Shown one piece after another: positions 32,911-42,492 of a stretch of 55,528 nucleotides of DNA; the first letter of the stretch is position 1; every line of letters begins with the position of its first letter. Below the pieces are notes generated by a model. It did not search any database. It was not told the DNA's origin and saw only the letters and a program-made list of their open reading frames with translations. The DNA is taken from NCBI RefSeq assembly GCF_029255145.1, contig NZ_JAPUVQ010000040.1:1-55528 (forward strand), read 5' to 3'. The translations under genes were made by a program, and so were the position numbers. This DNA is from Accumulibacter sp003538495. GTDB lineage: Bacteria > Pseudomonadota > Gammaproteobacteria > Burkholderiales > Rhodocyclaceae.

Positions 32911-35181
32911 ATGCCACTGATCGCCCCCATCCTGGACGACCGCAGTTTCGAGGATCTGTATGCCGAGCTGCGCAACCGCATCCCGGTGTACAACCCGAGC
33001 TGGACCGATCACCTCGACAGCGACCCCGGGATCACCCTGTTGCAGCTTTTCGCGTATCTCGGCGAGGGCCTGCAATTTCGCTTCAACCAGATCCCCGAGG
33101 CGACGCAGATCGCCTTTCTGAAATTGCTCGACCTGCCGCTGGAGCCGGCGCGCGCCGCCCGGGCGCTGCTGCGCTTCGAGAGCAAGGTCGGCAACGGCGT
33201 CGTGCTCTACGGCGGCGACCAGGTCAAGGCCGGCAAGACGGTATTCACGCTGACCCACGACGCGACCATCTGGCCGCTCGACTGCGTCGCCGTGGCGCGC
33301 CGCAGCCTGCTCACCGACGACGAACTGAGCGACAGCGCCAGGGTAAGCAGTTACATCGAAGGGCTGGACAGCGAGCTGAGCGTCGCCGTCAAGGGCAGCG
33401 TAGACGCCCTCAGGCTGGCGCAGGGCGAGGACCTGCCGGTGGCGCCCTACGAAGTGCTGACCATGGCCTCCGACGGCCTTTCGCCGCCGCTGGATTTCTC
33501 GGCGACGGTCGATGCCTGCGTCTGGATCGGCATCCTCAAGAAGGACGGCGTGGTCGACGACCCGCTGACCGACCTCAAGCGCGTCGCCGGGCGGACGCTG
33601 TCGCTGTCGCTCGGATTTGCGCCGGCGGTCTGGTATCCCGGCATCGACCAGGTGGCGGCGTGCGGCGTCGGCGACGGCCCGTCGCTGATCTGGCAGGCGT
33701 CGCTGGCGACGCTCAAGAAGGATGGCAGTCCGGACTACACGCCGGTGCGCGTTGCCGGCGATACCAGCGGTGGTTTCACCCGCCAGGGCGTCGTTCGTCT
33801 CGAGCTGCCCGCTGACCTGGCGCCGCTCGGCGTGCCGCAAGCTCCTGCCGGCCTCGCCGGCACCGGCGATTTCCCGCCAGAACTCGATGACGACCGTGGC
33901 GAGCAGCTGTGGTTCTGGCTGCGCGTCTGGCGCGGCGACGGCAGCCGCATCGGCGAGGTCAGTCTGCTGACGCTGAACGCCGTTGCCGGCGAACAGAGCG
34001 TCGCCGCCGCCGGCGAGTTGCTGGGTAGCGGCAGCGGCCAGCCGGATCAGCTGTACCAGCTGGCGCACGCCCCGGTGCTGCCGGACGCGCGCTACCCGGT
34101 GCGGTTGCAGGTCGAGGAGGGTGGGGTGTGGACCGACTGGACGCAGGTCGACACGCTCGACGCCTCGTTGCCCACCGACCGCCATTTTTCGCTCGACGCC
34201 GAAGCCGGGACGGTGCGCTTCGGCGACGGTCTTGGCGGCCGCCTGCCGCAGCTCGGCGAGCGCCTGCGGGTGATGGGCTATCGCTGGGGTGGTGGTGCCG
34301 CAGGCAACGTCCCGGCCAGGGCGATCGACAAGGTCGGCGAGACCCTCGCCGGTCCGTTGCCGCCGCCACCGCTGCTGCGGCCCGGGCAGGTGGCGCTGAA
34401 GTGCAGCAATCCGCTGCCGGCCTACGGCGGCGCCGACAGCGAGAGCCTGGACGCCGCACTGCGCCGGATTCCGGGTGAGCTGCGCCGCAATCACCGGGCG
34501 GTGGCGAGAGACGATTTTGCCGAGCTGGCGATGCAGACGCCGGCGGTGCTGCTCGGGCGCGCCGAATGCCTGCCGCTGTTCCACGCGCCGAGCCGCAGCC
34601 GCAAGCCGGGGACGGTCAGCGTGGTGGTCTGGCCGGCGCGCGACGCGCAGCATCCGAACGCGCCGCTGCCCGACGCCTGGGAGCTGACGCAGGTCTGCGG
34701 CTGGCTCGACCGCTGGCGCCTGGTGACCACCGAGCTGTACGTGATTCCGCCGACCTATCGGCGCATCGCGCTGGCGATTTCGGTGAAGGTCCGCGACGGC
34801 TACGGCCTCGACGCCGTTCGTGACTGGCTGGAGATCCTGCTTCGCCAGTATCTGGCGCCCTTGCCGCCCTACGGCCCGGACGGACACGGCTGGCCGCTCG
34901 GGCGGCGACTGCTGGCGCGCGAACTCGAAGGCGTGGCGATGCAGGTCGAAGGCGTCGAATACCTCGAAGCGCTGCGTCTCGATGCCGCCAGCACCAGCCA
35001 GGACGGCACGGTGAGCTGGGCGGCGACCGAGATCCTGTTGCTGAACGACTGGGAAGTTCCCGAAGTCGCCGCGATCATCGTGGTAGACGACGCGACCGCG
35101 CTGCCGGCGCCGGGCACCGGTCTGCTGCCGCCACTGGCGCGCCCGGCGGTGCCGGTGCCGGTGCTCAGGGACGTTTGCTGA
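32911..35181 (+). CDS. Baseplate J-like protein (Afp11)
   Basis: The 756-residue product belongs to the gpJ/gp6-like family that forms the baseplate ring with gp25. The opening RNRIPVYNPSWTDHLDSDPGITLLQLFAYLGEGLQFRFNQIPE is the characteristic DPGITLL pattern. Further support comes from FSLDAEAGTVRFGDGLGGRLP, MGYRWGGGAAGNVPARAI and the RNHRAVARDDFAELAMQTP motif in the C-terminal half. The start is taken at 32911; an in-frame ATG at 32875 would add 12 residues that do not look conserved. It is followed by the tail protein gene after 15 bp. Confidence 0.92.
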   Translation: MPLIAPILDDRSFEDLYAELRNRIPVYNPSWTDHLDSDPGITLLQLFAYLGEGLQFRFNQIPEATQIAFLKLLDLPLEPARAARALLRFESKVGNGVVLYGGDQVKAGKTVFTLTHDATIWPLDCVAVARRSLLTDDELSDSARVSSYIEGLDSELSVAVKGSVDALRLAQGEDLPVAPYEVLTMASDGLSPPLDFSATVDACVWIGILKKDGVVDDPLTDLKRVAGRTLSLSLGFAPAVWYPGIDQVAACGVGDGPSLIWQASLATLKKDGSPDYTPVRVAGDTSGGFTRQGVVRLELPADLAPLGVPQAPAGLAGTGDFPPELDDDRGEQLWFWLRVWRGDGSRIGEVSLLTLNAVAGEQSVAAAGELLGSGSGQPDQLYQLAHAPVLPDARYPVRLQVEEGGVWTDWTQVDTLDASLPTDRHFSLDAEAGTVRFGDGLGGRLPQLGERLRVMGYRWGGGAAGNVPARAIDKVGETLAGPLPPPPLLRPGQVALKCSNPLPAYGGADSESLDAALRRIPGELRRNHRAVARDDFAELAMQTPAVLLGRAECLPLFHAPSRSRKPGTVSVVVWPARDAQHPNAPLPDAWELTQVCGWLDRWRLVTTELYVIPPTYRRIALAISVKVRDGYGLDAVRDWLEILLRQYLAPLPPYGPDGHGWPLGRRLLARELEGVAMQVEGVEYLEALRLDAASTSQDGTVSWAATEILLLNDWEVPEVAAIIVVDDATALPAPGTGLLPPLARPAVPVPVLRDVC

Positions 35182-35196
35182 GGAAATGGAGACGCC

Positions 35197-37371
35197 ATGG
35201 CCATGCGTCTGATCGCTGACTCCGGCTACCGGATGCTGCGCGGCAGCGCCCACTGGCAGGCGTGCGCGCTGCACGACACGGCGCGCGTCGACGACCTGGT
35301 GATGCTCGCGCCGGCGCCGGCGCCGGTGGAGAACGGCGGCCCGGCTGGCGGTTTTGCCGGCGGTTACGCGGGGATGGCTTTCGACCGGCGCTGCCGGCTG
35401 TTCCACCCCAGGCCCGAGGACGGGAGCGTCGACTACGTGCTGTGGGGCCAGACCAGCGCGCTCGGGGTGCACGACAACAAACTACATCCGTTCGTGATCA
35501 CCGCTGCCGGCACCGAGGTCGACGGCAGCGTCACCGGCGAGTTGCCGAAGCGCCCGCTGGCGCTGGCCGGCGACGCCGCCGATTATCTGTACCTGGCCGA
35601 CCCGGACAGCCAGGCGGTCTGGCTGATCGACACCTGGCAGCAGGAAGTCGCCCGCCGGATCGACTTCGCGCAGCCGCCGCTCGACCTCGCGGCCTGCGGT
35701 GGCGAAGTCTTCGTGCTGCTCGCTGACGGCAGCACCTGGCAGATCTCGGCGTGCGCGGCGCCTGAACGCAGCGTCTGGCCGCTGCTCGCCGGAGCGCAGC
35801 GCCTGAGCGTCTCGGCAGCCGCGCGCGGTGGCCGGCTGGCCTGGGTGCTGAGCAATGCCGGCCAGTTCGACGCGACGCTGCACGCGCTGCACCTCGGCAA
35901 GTCGATCGCCGTGCCGTTCTGCACCGACATCGTCAGCGAGGCGGAAGACACCGAATTCGGGACGCTGATGGTCGTCGCCCAGCGCCCCGGCGAAAACTTC
36001 CTGCGCCTGCGTCTGCTGGCCAATCAGCCGACCATGCTGCCACCGCTGATGGCGCCGCAGTACGACGGCCGCGGCATCGCCCTGGCGCCGGACTGCCGGA
36101 TCGCCTACTGGACGGCGCAAGGACTGCGGCACGCGGCACCGGCACGAGCGCAGTATCGGCAGCACGGGACGCTGTTCTCTTTCGCGCTCGACGCCGAGCA
36201 CGACCAGACGCAGTGGGGCCGCCTGGTCGTCGAAGCGTGCATCCCGGCCGGCACCGCGATCCGTTTCCGGGCCTTCACCCGCGACGAGCTCGAATTCGAC
36301 GATCCGATCGACGGCATCGGCCTGGCCGGCGAGACGCCGGTGCTCTCTCAGCACACCTGGGATCATTACGCAGGAGAATCGCAGACGCTGTTCCGCGATC
36401 CCTCGCAACGACCCTTGCGGCCAGCGCCAGCCGACGGTTTCGCGCTCTACGATGCGCCGCTGATCGTCGCGCCGGGGCGCTACCTGTGGCTGGTCTTCGA
36501 ATTCAGCGGCACGCGCAGCAAGAGCCCGCGCCTGCGCAGTGCGCGTGTCGAGTATCCGGGCCACGACCTGCTGAAGAAACTGCCGCGAACGCTGTGGCGT
36601 GAAGCGGCGTCGCGCGACTTCCTGTTCCGCTACCTGATGGCGCCGGCGGCGATGCTCGACGAGTGGCAGGCGGTGGCCAGCGAACGCCAGCGCCTGCTCG
36701 ACGCCCGCATTGCGCCCGAAGCGGCGCTGCCGTGGCTGGCCTCGTTCCTCGGCCTGGTCATCGATCCGTGCTGGTCGCCGGCGGTGCAACGGCAGATGAT
36801 TCTCGAAGCGGCGACACTGTTCCGCACGCGTGGCACGCTGGCCAGTCTCAAGCGGATGGTCGAGATCCTGAGCGGCGCCGAAGTGGTGATCATCGAGCAC
36901 TTCCGTCTGCGCGGCGGCGGAGTCGTTGGCAATCCGCAGGTGAATGCCTCGCAGGCGGTGCTCGGCGTCGGCTACCGGGTCGGTGGCGCGATTGGGGGCG
37001 CGCTTGGTGGAGCCCTCGGCGAGCCGCGCCGGCAGGCGCTGGCCACCGAGCAGCCGGTGGCGTCGGCGGCGGTCGACGATGTGCAGAATTTCGACGATTT
37101 CGCGCATCGTTTCACGGTCAGCGTCGTCGCTGCACTCGACGCCCGGCAGCTCGACTGCGTGCGGCGCCTGATCGAAATCCACAAACCGGCGCACACCGAC
37201 TTCACGCTATGTACCGCCAGCAGCGGCATCCGCGCCGGTCTTGGCGCGCATCTCGGCATCTCGTCGGTGATTGGCAAGTCGGCGGGTTTTGAACAGGGGC
37301 TGATGGGCGACGCGGTGCTCGGCGCCGGCTACCTGCTCGGTCGCCCCGAAATCGACCGGGAGGCGAAATGA
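35197..37371 (+). CDS. Large tail/baseplate protein (Afp12/Pvc12-like, tail protein I type)
   Basis: The 724-residue product has a beta-propeller-like N-terminal half with repeated strand patterns (DYLYLADPDSQAVWLIDTWQQE, GGEVFVLLADGSTWQIS). A C-terminal region matches the phage tail protein I / eCIS tail protein family: AAPAAMLDEWQAVASERQRLLDARI-type helices, then ALPWLASFLGLVIDPCWSPAVQRQMILEAATLFRTRGTLASLKRMVEIL. Near residues 590-610 there is a glycine zipper (GGAIGGALGGALG), unusual in a soluble protein. Afp12-type proteins sit at the outer baseplate and link it to fibres. The stop overlaps the next start (ATGA). Confidence 0.85.
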   Translation: MAMRLIADSGYRMLRGSAHWQACALHDTARVDDLVMLAPAPAPVENGGPAGGFAGGYAGMAFDRRCRLFHPRPEDGSVDYVLWGQTSALGVHDNKLHPFVITAAGTEVDGSVTGELPKRPLALAGDAADYLYLADPDSQAVWLIDTWQQEVARRIDFAQPPLDLAACGGEVFVLLADGSTWQISACAAPERSVWPLLAGAQRLSVSAAARGGRLAWVLSNAGQFDATLHALHLGKSIAVPFCTDIVSEAEDTEFGTLMVVAQRPGENFLRLRLLANQPTMLPPLMAPQYDGRGIALAPDCRIAYWTAQGLRHAAPARAQYRQHGTLFSFALDAEHDQTQWGRLVVEACIPAGTAIRFRAFTRDELEFDDPIDGIGLAGETPVLSQHTWDHYAGESQTLFRDPSQRPLRPAPADGFALYDAPLIVAPGRYLWLVFEFSGTRSKSPRLRSARVEYPGHDLLKKLPRTLWREAASRDFLFRYLMAPAAMLDEWQAVASERQRLLDARIAPEAALPWLASFLGLVIDPCWSPAVQRQMILEAATLFRTRGTLASLKRMVEILSGAEVVIIEHFRLRGGGVVGNPQVNASQAVLGVGYRVGGAIGGALGGALGEPRRQALATEQPVASAAVDDVQNFDDFAHRFTVSVVAALDARQLDCVRRLIEIHKPAHTDFTLCTASSGIRAGLGAHLGISSVIGKSAGFEQGLMGDAVLGAGYLLGRPEIDREAK

Positions 37372-38864
37372 GCCTGGCCATCGACCGCCTGCGAGCGCGT
37401 TTCAATAGCCGCCTGCCCTTGCCGGCGGCGCTCCGCGACGAGTGGCTTGCCGTCCTCGCCGACGCCGACGGCGATGCGGTCAGCGCCGGGCTGGTCGCTA
37501 GCGGCGAATGGCTGTTCATCGCGCACCTGCCGCTGGCGATGCGCTGGTCGGTCGACGCCGACGCGCCGACCGTCGGCGAGCAATGGCAGGTGCAGCTGCG
37601 CCAGGCCATCGAACAAGCGCTGGCGGACGATGACGATACGCAGGTCATACGCTATCGCGGCCGCGCCGAGGCGCTGGCCGACCTGCTCTATCGCAGCGCT
37701 CTCGGCGAGCGCCGCCGGCAGTGGGCGTGGCAGCGCATGCACCTGCTCGAAGACGTCGGGGTCAGCGGCGCGCAGGCGCTTGCCGCCGGGATCGCCATCC
37801 TGGTCGGCGAGCCGCAGCAGGTCTGGCCGGTGCTGCACCGCCTGCTGAGCGCCGAGCGCGAAACGGCGGCGCTGAGTGCGCTCCTGCGGGCCTTGCCGGC
37901 GAGCGCGTGGGCAAGCCTCTTTGCCGCCAGTCCGCGCACGGCGGCGTACGCCAGTGCCGAGCACAGCGTCGAACGCGGCGCGGCGACGGCGACCGCGACC
38001 GCTGCGTGGTCGGCAGCAGCATTCGATAGCGGCCTCCGATCACTGCTGCGGGCATCTGCGGAAGCGCGCGACCTGCTGCGCTGGGCGGCGGCGCGCGGGC
38101 ATTTCGCCGCCCGTCACCTCGATCCGCTGAGCGTAATGCTCGCCGCCCTCGTCTGGTCAGCGGCGGCGACGCCGACGGCTACCGTTCGCGGGCGCCTGTT
38201 CGCGGCGCGTGCCGAACTGCTGGCGGCGATCGCCATCGGCGACGTGGCCGGCACGCACCGCCTGGCGCGGAGTGCCGCGCAGCCGGCCGGCGAGCCTGTC
38301 CGCGCCGGCGAGGAAGGCCCCGCGCCGGCTGGACCGCTGGCCGCGATCGCCGAGCCCGAGGCCGTGCCGGCACTGCCCGAGTCGCCCGGGGCGATCGACT
38401 GGCACGGCACCGACTGGGGCGGCGCGCTGTTCTGGCTGGCGCGCTTGGCCGCCGATGGCGCTCTCGAATGGCTGGCGGAGCAGCCCGCCTTACCCGGTGA
38501 CGCGCTGCCCTTGTTGCTGCGTGCTGCCGCCGACGGGCTTGGGGTTCCCACTGATGATCCGGCGCGAGCGGCTTTCTGCGGTGGCCAGCTACCGCCAGGC
38601 GACACGCCGCCGGCGCTCGACGAGTACGCGGCGATGCTGCTCGCCGGCTGGTCGGCGTGGCTGGACGAGCAGGCGCCCGAGCTGGCGCCGCCACGCTTGC
38701 AGTCGGTCTGCCGGCGGCGCGGCCGGATTCGTTTCGAGCCCGGCTGGATCGAGCTGCTGCTGCCGCTCGATGCGGTCGATACCAGCATCCGCCGCTTGGG
38801 GCTCGACCTCGACCCCGGCTGGCTGCCCTGGCTGGCTTGCGTGCTGAGGATTCGCTATGAGTGA
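37368..38864 (+). CDS. eCIS-associated protein of unknown function preceding the ATPase
   Basis: The 498-residue, alanine/leucine-rich product is mostly helical. The C-terminus ends in a distinctive strand-rich piece (FEPGWIELLLPLDAVDTSIRRLGLDLDPGWLPWLACVLRIRYE). I have the impression that such an ending recurs in proteins next to the ATPase in eCIS loci, but no family name can be given with confidence. It sits between the tail protein and the ATPase gene, overlapping both (4 bp and 8 bp). In Afp/PVC this position is near the tape-measure gene (Afp14), so a length-control or assembly role is possible. Confidence 0.6.
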   Translation: MSLAIDRLRARFNSRLPLPAALRDEWLAVLADADGDAVSAGLVASGEWLFIAHLPLAMRWSVDADAPTVGEQWQVQLRQAIEQALADDDDTQVIRYRGRAEALADLLYRSALGERRRQWAWQRMHLLEDVGVSGAQALAAGIAILVGEPQQVWPVLHRLLSAERETAALSALLRALPASAWASLFAASPRTAAYASAEHSVERGAATATATAAWSAAAFDSGLRSLLRASAEARDLLRWAAARGHFAARHLDPLSVMLAALVWSAAATPTATVRGRLFAARAELLAAIAIGDVAGTHRLARSAAQPAGEPVRAGEEGPAPAGPLAAIAEPEAVPALPESPGAIDWHGTDWGGALFWLARLAADGALEWLAEQPALPGDALPLLLRAAADGLGVPTDDPARAAFCGGQLPPGDTPPALDEYAAMLLAGWSAWLDEQAPELAPPRLQSVCRRRGRIRFEPGWIELLLPLDAVDTSIRRLGLDLDPGWLPWLACVLRIRYE

Positions 38865-41082
38865 GCAAGGCGACCCGCACTCGCCGGCGCTGCCGACCCG
38901 GCAGGCGCTGGTCAGCGAGATTCGCGAGCACAGCCGCCGCGAACTCGCGGCGGTCGGTCTGCGGCTGGCGCGCAGCCTGGCGCGGCGCTTCGTCGGCAAC
39001 GATCAGGGCGGCCACGGCGGCGAGCGCGGTGCTGCCGCGCTACCGGGGCTGGACGAGGCGCCCGCGCGCGACGCGCTGCTGCCGGCGCTGGCTTTCGCCG
39101 AGCGCTTTGCGCGCGAGCTGCCGCCGGCTGTTCAGCCACCACTGGCGGCGCACCCGCTGTTGCGCCTCGAGGCGCTGGCGCGCGTCCGGCACAGCGCGCC
39201 GCTGCTCAAGGACCTGCTGCTGCTGGCCTGCCTGCCGGTCGCCCACGAGGGTTTTGCAACGCTCTGCCGCCTGCTGCATCCGCAGGGCTTGGCGCAGCCT
39301 ACCGGCGCGCTGACGGTGCACTGGCTGGAGTCCGAGCGTGCTGGCGATCGTCTGCTCGCGCCTTTCGCGGTGCGCGACGCCGTCGAGGATCTGCTGCACT
39401 ACTCGCCGCTGGCGGCGATGCGTCTGCTGCGCCTGGCCGGCGACGGTCCCTGGCACGGGCGCAGCCTGCACGCTGCGCCGGGGGTCTGGGAGGCGCTGAT
39501 GGCGCGGCCGCCGCAACTCGACAACGGTGAGCTGCTGAGCGGCTACGTGCAGGTGCCCGGACTCGACGACTGGCTGGCGCTGCCGGATGTGCTGCAGGCG
39601 GTTGCGGCGCTGCGTGCCGGTCTGCCGTGCCAGGTGATGCTGGTCGGCGGCGACGCGGCGATGCGCGTGACCCGCGTGCGGGCGCTGCTCGGGGCCGCCG
39701 GGGTGGTCGCCATCCGCACGCGCATCGACGGTGGCGAGAGCCTGGCCCGCGGCGGCGACTGGATCGACGGCCATACCGCGGCGTTCATGCACCAGGCCTG
39801 CCTGTGGCTGGAGGCGCGCAGCGACCAGGCGCCTGCTGACCAGGCCAGCGAGTTGGCCAGCGAGGTGGCCAGCAATTCGACCAGCGCCGGACTCGGCGCG
39901 GTGCTGGCCGCTCTTCCCGAACTGCCGGTGATCACCAGCGCCCATTCCGACCGCCAGGCGCCGCTGCTCGGGCTGGCGCTGATCCGCTTGCCGGTGCTGG
40001 CGCTGGCGCCGGTCGCCCGGCGTAGCCTGTGGCAGTCCTTGCTGCCGCAATTCGGCGAACACGCCGGAATCCTCGCCGCGCGCTATCCGATCGACCCCGA
40101 CGACGCGCGCGACGTGGTCCGCGACCTCGGCCTGCGCCACAAACTGTCGCAGCAGCCGCTGGCGCTCGAACAGGTCGGCGAATGCATCCGCGCGCGCACC
40201 ACCTGGAGCAGCCGGCCGGGAATTCAGCGCGTCCTGCCGCGCGCCGACTGGTCGGCGCTGCTGCTGCCCGATCCGGCGCGCCGGCAATTGCAGCGCGCGG
40301 TGCGGCGCGTCCTGCAGCAGATCACGGTCCTCGACGACTGGGGATTCGCGCAGGGGCGCGGCGAGCGGCGCGGCGTGCGCCTGCTTTTCTTCGGTACGCC
40401 GGGAACCGGCAAGTCACTCGCTGCCGAGGTCGTCGCGCGCGCCCTGGGAGTCGATCTGCTGGTGGTCGACCTGGCCAGCCTGGTTTCGAAATGGATCGGC
40501 GAGACCGAGAAGAACCTGGCTGCCGTTTTCGACATCGCCGAACGCTCGCGCGCCTTGCTGCTCTTCGACGAGGCCGACGCGCTGTTCGCCCGCCGCACCG
40601 AAACGCAGGACGCGCACGATCGCTACGCCAACCTGGAGACCGCCTATCTGTTGCAGCGGCTCGAGCGCTACGAGGGCGTCGCGGTGTTGACCACCAACCT
40701 GCGCTCCAACCTCGACAACGCCTTTGCCCGCCGCTTCGAGTTCATCGTCGAGTTTCCCGAGCCCGACGCGGCCACCCGCGAAGCGCTGTGGCGGCTGCAT
40801 CTGCCGGCCGGCGCGCCGCTGGCCGACGACGTCAGCCTGCAGGAGCTCGCCGCCTGGTACGCGCTGTCCGGCGCGCAGATCAAGAATGCGGCGCTGGCGG
40901 CGGCTTTCCTGGCCGCCGCCGCCGGTCGGCAAATCCACCAGCACCATTTCCTGCTCGCCGTCGAGAACGAATTCGACAAGGCCGGGCGCGCCCACCCGGG
41001 CTTTCCGCAGCACACCGTCTGGCCGACGGCCGACGCCGAAGACGCCGACGACCTTGCACCGATCACCCCGAACGCACGCTGA
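38857..41082 (+). CDS. eCIS AAA+ ATPase (Afp15/Pvc15-like)
   Basis: The 741-residue product is the AAA+ ATPase found in nearly all eCIS loci; Pvc15 is linked to cargo loading and stability. The C-terminal classical AAA+ domain has Walker A GTPGTGKS at 513-520, LVSKWIGETEKN, Walker B LLLFDEADALF with D571 and E572, a sensor 1 segment VAVLTTNLRSNLDNAFARRF including the arginine finger, and a sensor 2 region. The N-terminal 500 residues are a degenerate ATPase-like and helical domain. The start overlaps the previous gene by 8 bp. It is cytosolic in action and probably not part of the released particle. Confidence 0.93.
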   Translation: MSEQGDPHSPALPTRQALVSEIREHSRRELAAVGLRLARSLARRFVGNDQGGHGGERGAAALPGLDEAPARDALLPALAFAERFARELPPAVQPPLAAHPLLRLEALARVRHSAPLLKDLLLLACLPVAHEGFATLCRLLHPQGLAQPTGALTVHWLESERAGDRLLAPFAVRDAVEDLLHYSPLAAMRLLRLAGDGPWHGRSLHAAPGVWEALMARPPQLDNGELLSGYVQVPGLDDWLALPDVLQAVAALRAGLPCQVMLVGGDAAMRVTRVRALLGAAGVVAIRTRIDGGESLARGGDWIDGHTAAFMHQACLWLEARSDQAPADQASELASEVASNSTSAGLGAVLAALPELPVITSAHSDRQAPLLGLALIRLPVLALAPVARRSLWQSLLPQFGEHAGILAARYPIDPDDARDVVRDLGLRHKLSQQPLALEQVGECIRARTTWSSRPGIQRVLPRADWSALLLPDPARRQLQRAVRRVLQQITVLDDWGFAQGRGERRGVRLLFFGTPGTGKSLAAEVVARALGVDLLVVDLASLVSKWIGETEKNLAAVFDIAERSRALLLFDEADALFARRTETQDAHDRYANLETAYLLQRLERYEGVAVLTTNLRSNLDNAFARRFEFIVEFPEPDAATREALWRLHLPAGAPLADDVSLQELAAWYALSGAQIKNAALAAAFLAAAAGRQIHQHHFLLAVENEFDKAGRAHPGFPQHTVWPTADAEDADDLAPITPNAR

Positions 41083-41096
41083 CAGGAGGAATTTCC

Positions 41097-42470
41097 ATGG
41101 CCACCTTGACCCAATACTGGAACGACGAAGTGAGCCGCCTGGCGACCGCGCTGAGTGCCGAGCAGCTGGCCGGGGCGACGCTGCGTAACAGCCTGGGCGC
41201 CGCGCAGACCGTTCAGCGCGCCGCTGCCGACGCGGTGCGCAGCCAGGGCGATACCCTCGCCGCGGCGCGCAAGGCGCTGGCGGCGATCGCCATGCCGGCC
41301 GACGGCGACCCGCTGCTGGCGCAAATGGAACAGGCGCTGGCGGACCTGGCCGCAGCCCGCGTCGCGCAGGCCAATGCCGAACTCGCGGTGCAGGGCTGGC
41401 GCGCCGACCTCGCCCGCCAGCAGCAGCTGGCCGCCGCGCTCGCCGAGCAACTGGTGGCCGCGCAGCGCGCGCAAGCGACGGCGACGCAGAGTGCGGCGGC
41501 ACGGTCGGCGATCGCCGACGCGCTGACCACCGGCGAGCTGGCCGGACTGGCCAGCGACGCGGCCGCGGCGCTGGCCGCCGACGCCGCCGATGCGCGCGCT
41601 CGGGTCGAGGGCGAGTTCCCGTCCAGCGGCACCGCGGCCAAGGACCTGCTCAAGCGGGTGCGCGCGCGGCGGGCGATCGTCGAGGCGTCGGCGAGCTCCG
41701 CCGCCAGTGTCGAGGAGGCCGCTTTCACTGCCAGTCACGATCCCCTGGCGCAGGCGCAGCGCGCTTTCGACGACGCGCTGCAGGCGGTGCAGGCGCTGCA
41801 TCAGGCAGCGCCGGCGCTGGCCGCCGATACGGCGACGCTGCACCGGCTGGCGGCGCTGCCGGCGGCGGTGCCATCGACCAGCTTCCCGATCCTGACGCCG
41901 TGGCAGCAGGCCCGCCTGCACGACGCGAGCAAGAAGTCGGCGCGCGAAACGGCGCTCGCCAAGCTCAAGGATGTCGATGACGCGGCGCAGGCCGTCCGCC
42001 CGGCGCAGGCCGCCTACGACCAGGCGCTGCACGCCGCGATGCAGGCCGAGCCCGACGCGACGCAGGCGCAGCTCGACGCGACGACGATCAGCGCCGAGCG
42101 CACCGCGCTCGACGGCAAGCTGGCCGACCTGGCGACCGCGCGGGCGGCGCTCGACGCCGCCGCGCAGGCGACGCTGCAGGCTTGGTTCGCCGCCGTTCCC
42201 GATACCCTCTGGGAAGCGCTGGAGAGCCTCGACAATGCGCTGGCGCGGCTGAGCCTGCTGCAGGGGCCGCCGACTGCCGCCGCCTTGCTGGGCGCGCTGG
42301 ACGCCGCCGAGGCGACGCTGGTCGGCGCGCTGGCTGCGGCCCGGCTGGCGCAGCGCCAGGCGAGTGGCGGCAGTGCCGCGAACGCCCGCGCCAGCGCCGC
42401 CCGGCTCGCTGAAAGCGAAACCCGGCGGCAGCGCGCGCGGGCCTTCGCCCGCAGCAGCGAGTCGTTCTGA
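41097..42470 (+). CDS. Long alpha-helical (coiled-coil) eCIS protein, tape-measure candidate
   Basis: The 457-residue product is almost wholly alanine-rich helix with many heptad-like stretches (LAAARVAQANAELAVQGW, ARAALDAAAQATLQAWF), broken near residues 265-290 by PAAVPSTSFPILTPWQQ. It has no signal peptide or membrane helix. A canonical AGGAGG site at 41084-41089 marks the start. Helical, low-complexity, and unassigned, it could be the tape measure that fills the tube and sets its length, or an internal cargo adaptor. Against the first idea, it is short for a tape measure. Its composition could also be a general scaffold. Confidence 0.65.
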   Translation: MATLTQYWNDEVSRLATALSAEQLAGATLRNSLGAAQTVQRAAADAVRSQGDTLAAARKALAAIAMPADGDPLLAQMEQALADLAAARVAQANAELAVQGWRADLARQQQLAAALAEQLVAAQRAQATATQSAAARSAIADALTTGELAGLASDAAAALAADAADARARVEGEFPSSGTAAKDLLKRVRARRAIVEASASSAASVEEAAFTASHDPLAQAQRAFDDALQAVQALHQAAPALAADTATLHRLAALPAAVPSTSFPILTPWQQARLHDASKKSARETALAKLKDVDDAAQAVRPAQAAYDQALHAAMQAEPDATQAQLDATTISAERTALDGKLADLATARAALDAAAQATLQAWFAAVPDTLWEALESLDNALARLSLLQGPPTAAALLGALDAAEATLVGALAAARLAQRQASGGSAANARASAARLAESETRRQRARAFARSSESF

Positions 42471-42492
42471 GCACCGAGACACGGAGACCGCC

